Positions 9,511 through 19,900 of a stretch of DNA of 64,000 bases are shown one piece after another (position 1 is the first letter of the stretch; every line of letters begins with the position of its first letter). The DNA is from Desulfobacteraceae bacterium UBA2245 (lineage in GTDB: Bacteria; Desulfobacterota; Desulfobacteria; Desulfobacterales; UBA2245), in assembly GCA_002347265.1 (NCBI GenBank), contig DDYB01000012.1, positions 9,654 to 73,653 on the forward strand, written 5' to 3'. The translations under genes were made by a program, and so were the position numbers. The notes beneath the pieces are model-generated. The model was not told the origin of the DNA. It ran no database searches and saw only the letters and a program-made list of their open reading frames with translations.

Positions 9511-9654
9511 AGGGTGTTGAAAAACAAGAATCAGGCCGTCAGGCAAGGCGCGCGGCGATGCGACAAGCGCAGCATATTCTCAAGCATATGTGAGCACTGG
9601 CGAGAGTCGTGCAACGCTGCATGGCGGCCTCAGGCGCAGTTTTTCAACAGCCTG
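9511..9654 (+). repeat. Dispersed inverted-repeat-bounded element, copy 1
   Basis: This ~144-base element is closely similar to 34789-34930 in the opposite orientation. Its ends are inverted repeats (AGGGTGTTGAAAAAC and the complement of GTTTTTCAACAGCCT). The match runs through the interior, including GTCAGGCAAGGCGCGCGGCGAT and the CATATGTGAGCACTGGCG core. It encodes no protein. It begins directly against the TAA of the gene at 9655-10008, so in transcript sense it is that gene's 3' end. The pattern fits a MITE-like or REP-like element. Confidence 0.85.
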
Positions 9655-10008
9655 TTAAGCGGTCTGGTCCTCAGCCGGTCGCCATGCGTGAAGCGTTTCG
9701 CAAATCTTCATGAATTCAACCCCGAAATCGCTCGAATAGTCCAGATATTCATTGTAGCACATGGGCTTTTCCGCTTCGGATTTGCCTACCATGGCCTGGG
9801 GCGGAAAATTAAGGGCCCGGGCAACCTTGTACAGAGCCTGATTGAGAAATATGCGTTTGAGATGATCGGGCACATCGCGGCTCATGAATTCCCTGCCCGT
9901 GGTTAGCACGTGGCGGAGAACCTGATTGGAAAAATCCGTATTCTTCTTTTCCATGCGGTCTTCAAAACTGTCCTGCTCCTGCGCGGCGGCAGGGTCGTCC
10001 TGGCTCAT
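9655..10008 (-). CDS. Small conserved-looking protein of unknown function
   Basis: A 117-residue soluble, acidic, mostly helical protein with no signal peptide or membrane segment and no domain I recognise. An AAGGAAG ribosome site precedes the ATG at 10008 at good spacing, supporting a real gene. The N-terminal 20 residues are polar and probably disordered; the centre contains a HLKRIFLNQALYKVARALNFP helix-rich stretch. Its stop codon abuts the dispersed repeat at 9511-9654. Confidence 0.6.
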   Translation of the reverse strand: MSQDDPAAAQEQDSFEDRMEKKNTDFSNQVLRHVLTTGREFMSRDVPDHLKRIFLNQALYKVARALNFPPQAMVGKSEAEKPMCYNEYLDYSSDFGVEFMKICETLHAWRPAEDQTA

Positions 10009-10127
10009 GGCATCTTCCTTTCAAAAGGTTTAAACGTAAAAATAACGTTTCGCATCATACGCATGATTCAAAGGCATGACAATATCAAATGCGACGAGGC
10101 GGTTTCAAGGCCGTCAGCCGGGCGGCC

Positions 10128-10775
10128 TTACTCGAAATCCTTCAGAAAAGCATCGGCTTCCCGAATCGATCTCGTCATATCGGCGATCAGCACGTCCACA
10201 TCGGTTTCAATGCCTTCGGCCTCCTTCTGAAGCGCCCCGATGGCCTGAGCGTTGAGATTGTGCTTCAGATACAACACATAATCATTGAGCTTTGCAAGCA
10301 CAGGCTTCATGCGGTCTCTGGCCGCACCGGCGGTCCTGCTCAGCCGGGCATATCGTTTCTGGGTGTCTTCAAGGGATCGCCGGCTCTGTTGTTTGAAATT
10401 TTCATTGGTCATGGCCTTGATCTCATATTCCCATTCCTTGAAAAGATCCTTTGCGATACGATCCATCTGGTCGATGCGCTCGTCAATGCCCCGGGCCCGC
10501 TCCCGGCACCGGTCGGTGTCGTCTTTGAGCCTGTTGTAGTAAGCTTCCATGTCTCCGCCGCTGAATCCATAAACCTCCTTGACCCGGGTCAGCGCATCCT
10601 TGAACTCTTCGGAGGCTTTTTCCTGATCATCGCGTGCGTATTGGACATGGTCTCTGAGAAGATGGCGCTTTTCTTTTCCCAGCTGCTCCCATACCTTGTA
10701 ATAGGTAGTTTGACATCCCGCCATCACGGCCATTACACATAAAACAGCAGAAATTTTTAAGCTGAATCGGATCAT
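10128..10775 (-). CDS. DUF2959-type lipoprotein
   Basis: The 215-residue product begins with a lipoprotein signal (VMAVMAGC, Cys20) followed by a TTYYKVWEQLGKEKRHLL stretch and long amphipathic helices (coiled-coil-like, about 40-200). This matches the DUF2959 family of envelope lipoproteins of unknown role. The ATG at 10775 is preceded by GAGGAGGGAAAG. It is a stand-alone gene with more than 400 bases of non-coding DNA upstream. Confidence 0.75.
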   Translation of the reverse strand: MIRFSLKISAVLCVMAVMAGCQTTYYKVWEQLGKEKRHLLRDHVQYARDDQEKASEEFKDALTRVKEVYGFSGGDMEAYYNRLKDDTDRCRERARGIDERIDQMDRIAKDLFKEWEYEIKAMTNENFKQQSRRSLEDTQKRYARLSRTAGAARDRMKPVLAKLNDYVLYLKHNLNAQAIGALQKEAEGIETDVDVLIADMTRSIREADAFLKDFE

Positions 10776-11223
10776 CTTTCCCTCCTCAACCAGCCGGGGC
10801 GGTGTGAAAAGCCCCTGGAATCCACACCGTGACGCGGCTGAAAATCGTTTGTCCTAAACAGACATCCTATATCACGCAAGGCGGCGGACTGTCTATTCCG
10901 GTCCGCATTTTGCGCTGATGATGCTTTCAGGGACAGAATCATTTCTCTTGAAAAGTCCTGATCAGTTGCCGTAAGACGAAACAGCGGGCGATGCGGGTTG
11001 TCATATTCTCTGTCCTGAAAAAATTTTCATGCTGTTTCCCGGAACCGAGGACGGGGTATCCGGTTCACTGATGTCAAAATCCACGTGAAATCGGTTTTTA
11101 ATTCCTTATGTATAAAATTAACTTATTTATGATAACAATAAGTTTTAATGGCAAATGAAACATTTGATGCATCCGCAGGCGGGTGATCGTTTTAATCCCT
11201 GAACCAGGTAGGGAGATTCAATT
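10776..11223. other. Intergenic stretch, nothing convincing
   Basis: This ~450-base divergent region between the DUF2959 gene and the DMT permease should hold both promoters. The AT-rich part around 11095-11150 is the likeliest promoter zone for the permease. No gene, strong hairpin or known RNA is visible. Confidence 0.5.
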
Positions 11224-12120
11224 CTGAACAAGAGAAAATCCTTTGAACTCAAACCGGGAAACCGGCTGGGGGCGGCCGCCCTGTGCGTGCTGGTCGCCGC
11301 CATGGGATTTGCGGCAATGGCCGCCATGATCAAACTGGTTTCGCCGATTCTGCCGAACCCGATGATCGTGTTTGCCCGGAACCTTTTCGCCCTGATCGCG
11401 CTGCTGCCCTGGATCCGGTTTCACCATCACGGCCTGAGCCTTCGAACCGGCTGTTTCCGGTACCACCTGATTCGATCCGTGTCGGGCCTTGCGGCCATGT
11501 ACCTGTTTTTTTACACCATCGGGCACATGCAACTGGGAGAGGCCGTATTGCTGGGATTTACCTCTCCGCTGTTCATTCCCCTGATTGCCTGGATCTGGAT
11601 CAAGGAGCCTCTTTCCGCCAGGATCTGGGGGGCTGTGGGTGTGGGTTTTGCCGGCGTGGTTCTGATCATGAGGCCGGCCAGTGGGGTTTTTCAGCCAATC
11701 GCGCTGCTGGGATTGATGGCCGGCGCGTTTGCGGCCATTGCCATGGTGAGCATTCGGCGCATGTCGGCATCTGAACCCGCGGTTCGAATCGTTTTTTATT
11801 TCAGCCTGCTTTCCACGGTAATTTCGGCAATTCCGGCGCTGAGCGACTGGCAGCAGCCCAGCACGGACATGCTGGCCACTCTGGCCCTGATCGGCATGCT
11901 GGCCGCCTGGTCCCAGCTCATGCTGACAAAGGCTTACAGCCTTGCGCCCGCGGCCCAGGTCGGCGTGTTCGGATATTCCAATGTGGTGTTTTCCTCGCTG
12001 ATCGGCTGGATGTTCTGGGAAGAACGCCTGTATCTGACCACCATTATCGGGGCGGTTTTAATCGCGTTGGCCGGGGTGATGACCTCGTTTGCGGCCCGAA
12101 AGAGACATCTCGTCCGCTGA
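11224..12120 (+). CDS. EamA/DMT-superfamily permease
   Basis: About ten hydrophobic segments arranged as two EamA repeats, with the first repeat ending in a SARIWGAVGVGFAGVVLI stretch and the second in TTIIGAVLIALAGVM, identify a drug/metabolite transporter superfamily permease. Substrate is unknown. The first ordinary start in frame is GTG 11287, but it falls inside the first membrane segment. The frame is open upstream and a GGGAG site (11211-11215) lies 8 bases before a CTG at 11224. I place the start there, giving 298 residues, the normal family length. The start codon is the uncertain part. Confidence 0.8.
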   Translation: MNKRKSFELKPGNRLGAAALCVLVAAMGFAAMAAMIKLVSPILPNPMIVFARNLFALIALLPWIRFHHHGLSLRTGCFRYHLIRSVSGLAAMYLFFYTIGHMQLGEAVLLGFTSPLFIPLIAWIWIKEPLSARIWGAVGVGFAGVVLIMRPASGVFQPIALLGLMAGAFAAIAMVSIRRMSASEPAVRIVFYFSLLSTVISAIPALSDWQQPSTDMLATLALIGMLAAWSQLMLTKAYSLAPAAQVGVFGYSNVVFSSLIGWMFWEERLYLTTIIGAVLIALAGVMTSFAARKRHLVR

Positions 12121-12340
12121 ATTTCAGCATGCGTGTATTTTTTCCTTGCACTGATCGCAAATCCGTGGCACCCATACCCACTTTTAAAATGAAACGGGTA
12201 TTTTTGAATGTTGAAAGCCGTCCGCCAGTTTAAATATTTCTGCCTCAAGCCTTTCCTCGAAGCATAAATCCCCCTTACAACCGTATCCATGATGTCCGGA
12301 ACTTCCGGAATTATGTAAATATTTTAAGGTATTGAATCAT

Positions 12341-14200
12341 ATGAAAACAAAACAATTGAACCAGTTTCAAAAAAACGAAGCCATCAGAAATATCGCGATC
12401 ATCGCCCATGTCGACCACGGCAAGACCACCCTGGTGGATGCCATTTTCCGGCAGAGCGGACTTTTCAGGCCGGGCATGGATGTGGATGAATGCATCATGG
12501 ACAGCATGGATCTGGAGCGTGAAAGAGGCATCACCATCGCCGCCAAGAACTGTTCAGTGCAGTGGAAGGGCGTAAAGATCAACATCCTCGACACGCCCGG
12601 TCATGCGGATTTCAGCGGCGAGGTCGAACGCGCCCTTTCCATGGTGGACGGCGCCATTCTGCTGGTGGACGCTTCCGAAGGGCCGCTTCCCCAGACCCGT
12701 TTCGTGCTCAAGAAAGCCCTGGAAAAGGGCCTCAAACTCATCGTGGTGATCAATAAAATCGACCGGAAAGACGCCCGTCCGGATGAGATTCTCGATGAGA
12801 TCTACGATCTTTTCATCGATCTGGATGCCGACGAGGAGCAGCTGGATTTCCCTTATCTGTACGCCATCGGAAGGGACGGTATCGCCAAAAAGGATCTGAA
12901 CGAAGAAAGCCAAGATCTTCACGTTCTCTTTCAAACCATTCTCGAACAGATTCCGGCGCCTGAATACGATCCGGCGGAGCCTTTTCAGATGCTGGTTTCC
13001 GATCTGGGATATTCGGACTATCTGGGCAGACTTGCCATCGGAAAGGTTCGCAATGGAAAGGCCCAGGCCAACGAAATCATGGTCTGCATCAATGACCGGA
13101 ATGAAAACATGCCGTTTAAGATATCCAAGCTGCAGATCTATGAGGGCATGAAACTCACCGAGGTCGATAGTGCGGATACCGGCGACATCGTGGTGCTTTC
13201 CGGAATCGAGGATGTCATGATCGGCGATACGATCTGCATCCGGCAGTTTCCCAAACCCCTGACGCGCATCACCGTCGATGAACCGACGATTTCCATGGAA
13301 TTCACGATCAACACCTCTCCCTTCAGCGGCAAAGAGGGAAGGATCGTCCAGTCCGGAAAGATCCGCGAGCGCCTGATCAAGGAGACCTTGAAGAATGTGG
13401 CCATCCGTTTTGAACAGACCGAGGACAAAGAACGATTTATCGTCAAGGGCCGGGGCGAGTTTCAGATGGCCATTCTGATCGAAACCATGCGGCGCGAGGG
13501 ATTTGAGGTGAGCGTCGGCCGTCCCAAGGTCATTTACAAACGTGAAAACGGCAGGAAGCTTGAACCCATCGAAAGACTTTTTGTGGATTGCGAAGAGAAC
13601 TTTCTGGGAATCGTGACCGAAAAAATGTCCCTGAGAAAGGGCCGGCTGACCAACCTGGTCAACAAGGGAAGCGGAAGAATACGGGCCGAGTTCTCCATTC
13701 CATCCCGGTCCCTGATCGGTTACCGGAATGAGTTTCTGACGGACACACGGGGAACCGGCATTCTGAACACCCTTTTTTCGGGATACGAGGAGTTCCGCGG
13801 CGAGTTTCCCACGCGGTTTACCGGATCCATCGTCTCGGACCGGCAGGGAAAAGCCGTCGCCTATGCCCTTTTTCACCTGGAACCCAGAGGACGCCTTTTC
13901 ATCGAACCCGGTGAAATGGTCTACGAGGGCATGATCATCGGGGAGCACAGCAAGGACTCGGACATCAACGTGAATCCCGTCAAGGAAAAGAAGCTCACCA
14001 ACATGCGGGCTGCGGGAAAGGATGAGAACACGGTCTGCTCGCCGGTTCAGCCCATGACTCTGGAACGGGCGATCAACTTCATTCGGGACGACGAGATGGT
14101 GGAGGTGACGCCCAAATCCATCCGGCTGCACAAGCGGGTGCTCTCCGCCCAGAAACGATACACGATGCGTTCGGCGACGTACAAGCAGGGGGAGGAGTAG
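12341..14200 (+). CDS. typA: Ribosome-associated translational GTPase TypA/BipA
   Basis: The protein (619 residues from ATG 12341) has an EF-G-like GTPase domain with G1 AHVDHGKTT, switch/G2 ERGITI, G3 DTPGHAD and G4 NKID. A translation-factor beta-barrel, two EF-G-like domains and the BipA-specific C-terminal region (GMIIGEHSKDSDINVNPVKEKKLTNMR) follow. BipA acts on the ribosome during stress and low temperature and helps large-subunit assembly. A TTG at 12332 is an alternative start; the ATG has better spacing from AAGGT. It is a single-gene unit. Confidence 0.95.
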   Translation: MKTKQLNQFQKNEAIRNIAIIAHVDHGKTTLVDAIFRQSGLFRPGMDVDECIMDSMDLERERGITIAAKNCSVQWKGVKINILDTPGHADFSGEVERALSMVDGAILLVDASEGPLPQTRFVLKKALEKGLKLIVVINKIDRKDARPDEILDEIYDLFIDLDADEEQLDFPYLYAIGRDGIAKKDLNEESQDLHVLFQTILEQIPAPEYDPAEPFQMLVSDLGYSDYLGRLAIGKVRNGKAQANEIMVCINDRNENMPFKISKLQIYEGMKLTEVDSADTGDIVVLSGIEDVMIGDTICIRQFPKPLTRITVDEPTISMEFTINTSPFSGKEGRIVQSGKIRERLIKETLKNVAIRFEQTEDKERFIVKGRGEFQMAILIETMRREGFEVSVGRPKVIYKRENGRKLEPIERLFVDCEENFLGIVTEKMSLRKGRLTNLVNKGSGRIRAEFSIPSRSLIGYRNEFLTDTRGTGILNTLFSGYEEFRGEFPTRFTGSIVSDRQGKAVAYALFHLEPRGRLFIEPGEMVYEGMIIGEHSKDSDINVNPVKEKKLTNMRAAGKDENTVCSPVQPMTLERAINFIRDDEMVEVTPKSIRLHKRVLSAQKRYTMRSATYKQGEE

Positions 14201-14659
14201 ACGGCGTTCCGGCGCTCAGAACCCCGGAAGTCTGAATTTTAAGGTCACATCGTCGGTATTTCGATTGATCTGAATCATGCGGCCGTCATCCGCGTCTTGA
14301 GCAACGGTTATTTCAACGACCTCAAAGCAAAGAGGAGGGGTCGGCGCGGAAAGGGCGAAAAATTTCGACCGGCATCGGCCTGGCATTAAAAAACAGCCGG
14401 CATCTGATTCGTTTTACGCCTCTTCTGTGGAACTCTTTGTTGATGCCTTCTTATCCCTTTATTCCCTATGGATGGCGGCCAACTCCTGATGGATCTTCTG
14501 ATTTTCTGCAAGGCGGGCAGAAGGGCTGACGATATTTTGACCCCGGGGTATCCGTGATCTCATTCTCAATAATGACGGCGAATATTAGACTCTTCATAAT
14601 CCCAATTTCACATTGTTGACAAAATAAAAAATTTTATCTTATTTAGCATGTTCGATTGG
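14201..14659. other. Intergenic stretch with a possible gene remnant
   Basis: A minus-strand frame of 56 codons at 14216-14386 has protein-like composition (FEVVEITVAQDADDGRMIQI, ending in a TGA), but no ribosome site precedes its ATG. It could be the 3' tail of a decayed gene. The rest of this 459-base gap, between typA and the accessory island, shows nothing I can name. AT content rises sharply from about 14570. Confidence 0.35.
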
Positions 14660-14986
14660 CTAATAAAACTGGCTGTAGAATACCCTTGTCCACTTTAACC
14701 TTTTGAACAGTTTCCACCATGGTGGAGGCGTAGATGGACATTCAGCGAGCAAAGGAAAGGGCGAACCGCATACAGAGCAGCGGCCTTTGATTGCACAGTC
14801 TGAGCAAAGAACGGCATAGCATTCGCCACAGATCCCCATAGGTTTAATTACACTTACTATATCTCCACGAACGAATGGCCTCATATTAGTCGAAACATTC
14901 TCAAGACCATGTGAGATAGAAGAACTCCCACATCGAACACAACGAAGCGTTGAACCAAACACACAAGGAAGCCTTGAACCAAACAT
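14660..14986 (-). CDS. Small cysteine-rich (zinc-ribbon-like) protein
   Basis: A 108-residue protein with an excellent AAAGGAGATAAAG ribosome site before ATG 14986. Cysteine pairs CVRC, CGEC, CSDC and CSVC suggest one or two structural zinc sites. No catalytic motif or membrane segment is seen. It is the most downstream gene of the minus-strand accessory island, and its function is not recognisable. Base composition is more AT-rich than the housekeeping genes to its left. Confidence 0.6.
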   Translation of the reverse strand: MFGSRLPCVFGSTLRCVRCGSSSISHGLENVSTNMRPFVRGDIVSVIKPMGICGECYAVLCSDCAIKGRCSVCGSPFPLLAECPSTPPPWWKLFKRLKWTRVFYSQFY

Positions 14987-15124
14987 TCTTTATCTCCTTT
15001 CGTTGATATAATTTTGTGTGTAATTGAAAGCTGGTTCTGTCTAACCAATATAAGCAATCAAAATCCCACATCTTCAGGGGCTTTTTAATAATTCATGTCC
15101 AGTCTTTCAGATAGCCAATTGTTT

Positions 15125-16741
15125 TCATTGGTGGTTCAAGAAATAATATAACAACCAGATGATTAGAATCATGCCTAAAAACAACTTGCCAAAGAATTTT
15201 ATGAAAAACCGGACTGGCGGTAATATATAAAGTAATTTAGGCAAATTACCGAACTTTTCCGTCGGGTTACAGAATTGCTGTTTCTCAGCCGCGCTGGGCT
15301 GAGCTTGCTGGACGATGAGCTTAGGAAGCTCTACGTTTATGTGCTTCAGTTGCTCTTCCACTATTTCTGCCAGCGACAAAAGGGCGGGGTCAGTCCGAGA
15401 AGGGATTATTACCAAACGTCGGTACCAATCTCTTATTGCCGTCAACTTCCCGGATCTCAGCATGGTGAGAATCAGAATTCGGGCAGCGTCCCGTTTGAAT
15501 GCACCCTGGGCGTTTACAACTGCATAGAGCATCCCTATCAAGGCGACTTCGAAGAGGCTATGGTCTCGGGATCGCATTCCTGCCAGGATCCGCCCAACAG
15601 TTTCAGGGGTGAAATCGGACGTAAGTTCCGCCATGACGGCATGGGCTCCCTGCGGCGTCTTCAGGTCCATGAGCCTCAGCAGGAGGCCATTTACCAATTT
15701 ATCCACTGGACCATATCCACCAATTTCCTCGTCGGAAACGGTGTCGGCGGCTTTCAGGAATGCAAAAGAATATTGGGGCAAGTCTTTGGCAGTTAGGGGT
15801 TGCGGAGGATGGGTCGCCTGTTTGATAATGCCTTCGGCCAAGGCGATGTCGCTCTTATAGTTTGTGCCTTGGGCCACTTCCAAGGCTTTTCGGGCCATAG
15901 CCAAGGCCTCGTCGTATTTCTTCTGCTTTAAGCGGACATCGCCCTTGTTTGTCCATGGCTTTGGGTAGCCTTGAGGCCTAAGGCTAATGGCACGGTCTGC
16001 GCAAGCGTCTGCCTCGTCAAAACGGTGCAGCAGAGAGCACCAGCCAGACTTGAAGTTCCACATCTCTGCGTCATATTCATCCAGCCGAAGGATTTCGTCC
16101 AGTTCCTTTACGGCCTCCTGTAAGGCAAGGCGCTTCTCCGGTGACACTGGCTCCAGCACTGCCTGACGCCGGTTGGCGGCAATTTTGTCCAACTCCCGCA
16201 GACACTTTGCACGGGTCTTACGTGTACTCAACTCAATTTCACCGCCCATTTCCTTCGCATAGTATAATGAGAGTCCGGATAAGGCTGCGGCCGCACCATA
16301 ATTCTTGTGCTCCTCGGCGAACGCAACACGAAGATGTAACGTTTCCCAAAACTTGATCCCTTCACTCAACGACTGATTAATCAATTCAACTTGTTTCTGA
16401 AAATTCCGGTCCTTGGGGTTCAGCGGCAATGCGATTTCTGCCAATTCGTGAAATTCCTCAGCCGATCTGGCCAACAGAGTCACATTTTTGGCCGCGGCCG
16501 GGTCGTTTTGTCTCCAGCGGAAGGCTTTTTTGAAAAGCTTTCCGGCATGTTCGCCCTGGCCAATATAATCCATTCTCACAAAAGCTTCAGCCTGAGCGAC
16601 GTCAGGGTCTTCTGGAAAAATCCGGGATAGATCTTCTAAGCGCTGTAGAGCCAGACGCACCCGGCCGTGGCGGGCATCGAAGTGAGCTCGAGTGATACTG
16701 GTCATTTTATTGTCCGGGGTCCACTGGAACAAAGAACTCAT
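15125..16741 (-). CDS. TPR-type repeat protein with C-terminal membrane anchor
   Basis: The 538-residue product is helical throughout. Paired-helix repeats include residues near 240-310 (AWTNKGDVRLKQKKYDEALAMARKAL pattern), typical of tetratricopeptide repeats. The last ~25 residues are a single hydrophobic segment (GMILIIWLLYYFL), so it is probably tail-anchored with the repeats in the cytoplasm. ATG 16741 is chosen because GGAGG lies 5 bases upstream; earlier ATGs at 16753 and 16771 lack a site. It follows the giant STAND-type gene by ~180 bases on the same strand and may be its partner or effector. That link is inference from order only. Confidence 0.7.
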   Translation of the reverse strand: MSSLFQWTPDNKMTSITRAHFDARHGRVRLALQRLEDLSRIFPEDPDVAQAEAFVRMDYIGQGEHAGKLFKKAFRWRQNDPAAAKNVTLLARSAEEFHELAEIALPLNPKDRNFQKQVELINQSLSEGIKFWETLHLRVAFAEEHKNYGAAAALSGLSLYYAKEMGGEIELSTRKTRAKCLRELDKIAANRRQAVLEPVSPEKRLALQEAVKELDEILRLDEYDAEMWNFKSGWCSLLHRFDEADACADRAISLRPQGYPKPWTNKGDVRLKQKKYDEALAMARKALEVAQGTNYKSDIALAEGIIKQATHPPQPLTAKDLPQYSFAFLKAADTVSDEEIGGYGPVDKLVNGLLLRLMDLKTPQGAHAVMAELTSDFTPETVGRILAGMRSRDHSLFEVALIGMLYAVVNAQGAFKRDAARILILTMLRSGKLTAIRDWYRRLVIIPSRTDPALLSLAEIVEEQLKHINVELPKLIVQQAQPSAAEKQQFCNPTEKFGNLPKLLYILPPVRFFIKFFGKLFLGMILIIWLLYYFLNHQ

Positions 16742-16918
16742 CCAAGCCTCCATATAAAAAAAGGGAAACAAAATCTTTGAATGTTATCGGGGGTAGAGCT
16801 CAGGCATCAGGGCTTCCGATCCCGTTTAACCACCACAAGACTTCGTAGCTGACCTCTCATGTTTTCCCGTTTCCACCAACACACCTCACTCAAAGCAGAT
16901 TGTTTCTCTCACTCCCGG

Positions 16919-19900
16919 TTATATTGAGGAATTTCCGGTCAGGAGTAGACTCATCAGATCTCCTGAGTGAAAGCCCACCACCAGACTATGGCCTCGAGTG
17001 CCAAGGCAAGAGGCCCCACCTATCGCCGGTTCTAGCATTCCGGGTATTTCCGCGGCGGCTACTGTGGGCAGTCCTTCATCCACCGCCCAAACCTCCAGCC
17101 AGGGTGAGTCGAACAGAATCACGGCCAAAAATTCTCCATGCCCCAAAAAGGCAAGCCGCTTCACTGTGGTCTCCCGCCGGTGCTGCAGCACCCAGTCTGG
17201 ACGGCGCCAGAATCTTTTCCGGACAGAGCGGAAAACCTCCACCGCTTCGCCGCCGGCCAAGGCAAGTTTGGCTCCGTCCGAGGAAATTGCCGTGTCAAGG
17301 TAAAAAAAAGATGGTTCTTTTTTGAGAACGACTCTTTCGCGGTTGACCCCCGTAACCAGAGAAATCACAAGAGAGTCGCCACACAAATCATCCCTGTAGA
17401 CGCTCCAGCAAAGGCCCGCCCTGCCAGCAGGTAGAATCTTCAGCTGATTGCGAAAGCCTGAGCCGCTCCAGACCACTTGCATGCGCTCTTTTTTGATGTT
17501 CAGCTTCATGATTCGCCCGGTCTTCCCAGCAGCCAGTACCTGGTGGGGGCTAAGAGCCTCAAGATGGACCAGGCTTTCAGTCATCACCTGAATCCGGTTA
17601 TGGTCTGGGGGTGGGAGGTGTGGATGCTGAACCCAAATACAACCCCGGGAGTCTCCAAGAAAAACTTCATCGCTTCCCGGCCTGGCAGCCAAGGCCGTAG
17701 GAAACCGCAGGGGCTGGGTGGCCAGAGGAGTGAGACCGTTTGATGTGAACCAACCCACGGTCTGTTCCAGTTCGCTCAAGGATACCACTTTTTCAGTGTC
17801 GGCAAGCTGGCATATGGTCACTTCAGCCAAATGCCCACTGGTGGAGCGGTAGGCGTCAGTTTGAGAAATTTCCCGTCCAAAAGTCTCTGTGCTGTAGAAC
17901 AGGCGACCCGTGGCCGGGTTGACCTCAAAAACCGATAGAGACGAAGGGGCGGTGACACTGCGATGGAAGTTTTCGAGGCGCACCAGCTGGTTGTCTTCCC
18001 AATGCCAGGCGGCCAAGTGGCCAGACCCCGTAGCAAAAAAAATCCACCCAGCTGAAGACTTGTCCTTGCCGAAGCGCACTTTCTGCGGCTTTCCCTGAAT
18101 GCCTTCCGGATGAGCCTCGTAGTTCTTCAGGACGGCAAGAGAGGTGTTCGGATTCTCAACCGGGAGCAGTCTAATAGAGCGGTCCAAGCAAGATAAAAGA
18201 GCTTGCTTACCCATGGGGTTTAGGTCGGCATCAATCACCCGCGGGCATTGGGGGATGAAGGTGACGGTGCGCCACGTATTTTTTTCCCAGCAGGTAAAGC
18301 CTGCCAGCTGTGAATCGTGCCCGGCCACGAAGAAGGCCATTGCTCCGTCAGGGGTGAGTCGCAGGGCGACCAGAGGTTGTGGAAGGTTATCAGCCAAGAG
18401 GGTGATACTGTTTTTTTCTGGGTTCCATGCCACCAGGGAGTGGTTTTGATCTACGCAAAAAATGCCATGGCGGGGATGGGCTGTTAGAATTTTTTCCCCC
18501 TCCCTGCCTGACAAGACAGCGTCGCTGGTTTCGATTCCTATGACACCTTCACGGGTGCTGAATGCCACTGTCAGATCCTGCCGGAGGGCGACGGCGACAA
18601 TGCCGGAAGCGCGAATTCGCCGCCGGTCCAATGTGGTCCCTTGCACGGTGTCCCGCAATTCCAAAGCACCGTCCGCGGTGGCGGCGGCCAAGGCACTGCC
18701 GTTGGGAGACAAGGACTGGATACCGGTTGGAGTTTTGAGGGTCAATCGGGTACTTGATTTAGGCTCTGTTCCTGGTAAAGGGGCGGCTGCCTTGAGCCAA
18801 AAACCGCGTGCCTCAAGATGTGCATCCCACCGAGGTAGAACAGTTTTAAGGGCCGGCGCCACAGGGTCGATCCAGTTGAGGCGGTTAAAAAAAACCTGCA
18901 TGGATAGCTCTGGGCGCCTGGCCATCCAAGGGACAGCCTGAACAAGCGCCTGTCGGAGCTGATGAAAGCAGGCACAATCCCAGCTATGCAATGCCCGGTC
19001 AAGATCGGCCAGTAGATCGTAAGACAAGCCCGCAGCGGCTTTGGTTTCCACAAATTCAGGGGCAGTGAGCGTTTCAAGTAGTTCTGAGCGCAATGCTCCC
19101 TGAGTCTGATGATATGGAAGTTCGGACAAACAGCGAAGATTCGGAAGACTTTGACCGCTCTCTTGCCATTTGAGGGGCTGATCGAAGAAAAACTTGGCCA
19201 AAGCGCGATGCCGCTGGATTTGCTCAGTTTCGGGCAGAAATAGGGCGGCTGCCTCTTCGCCCATTTGCGGGTGAAAGAAACCCAGCAGTTCGGTATGGTC
19301 GGCACGCCGCAAGGATAGATAGGGATCCAGATCTGATTGCAGCCGTGCCCATATCACGACCGGCAGCTGCGTTTGCTGCGGATCATGGTGGGAACGCCGA
19401 TTAAAGTCTTCCAATACTTCTTTGTCCTGTGAGAGTATTTCAAGCAGTTCATCCTCAGATAGGCCGTGACGGGCTGCCGAGAGGTAGCCCAGGCTGCGAG
19501 ACACCAGAACATTGCCATGGTGATCATCGCGGGTAAGGCGGATGAAGAGATTTTTTATTAGGCCGGGGATGTCTCCTGGCAGTGCGATAGGTAACATAAA
19601 GGACCGCCAGTGGCGTGCCTCTTCAAAGGCGAGCTTCAGATAAAGAGGTAGACCTCGGCTGTGAGAAACTTCCGCAATGGTCTGCCACTGAGCTTCGGAG
19701 AGGGTGCGGCCTGCTCCTTTGAACCAAAGGGCCAGGACATCACAGATCTCGTCAGGAGTGAGGGGGGAGAGGCGCATGAGATGGTCGGATGGCAGACGTT
19801 TTTCCAAAGTTTTCAAAGCTTTGCTGGGACATTGAGTTGAGACCACCAGCCTTACATAGGGGGGAAGGCGGGAGGGCATCCATGCAAGCAAACTGGCCGG

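Noticed and set aside
12554..14131. 525-codon minus-strand frame opposite typA
   Set aside because: Mirror frame of a clearly identified GTPase gene; no start signal or protein pattern.
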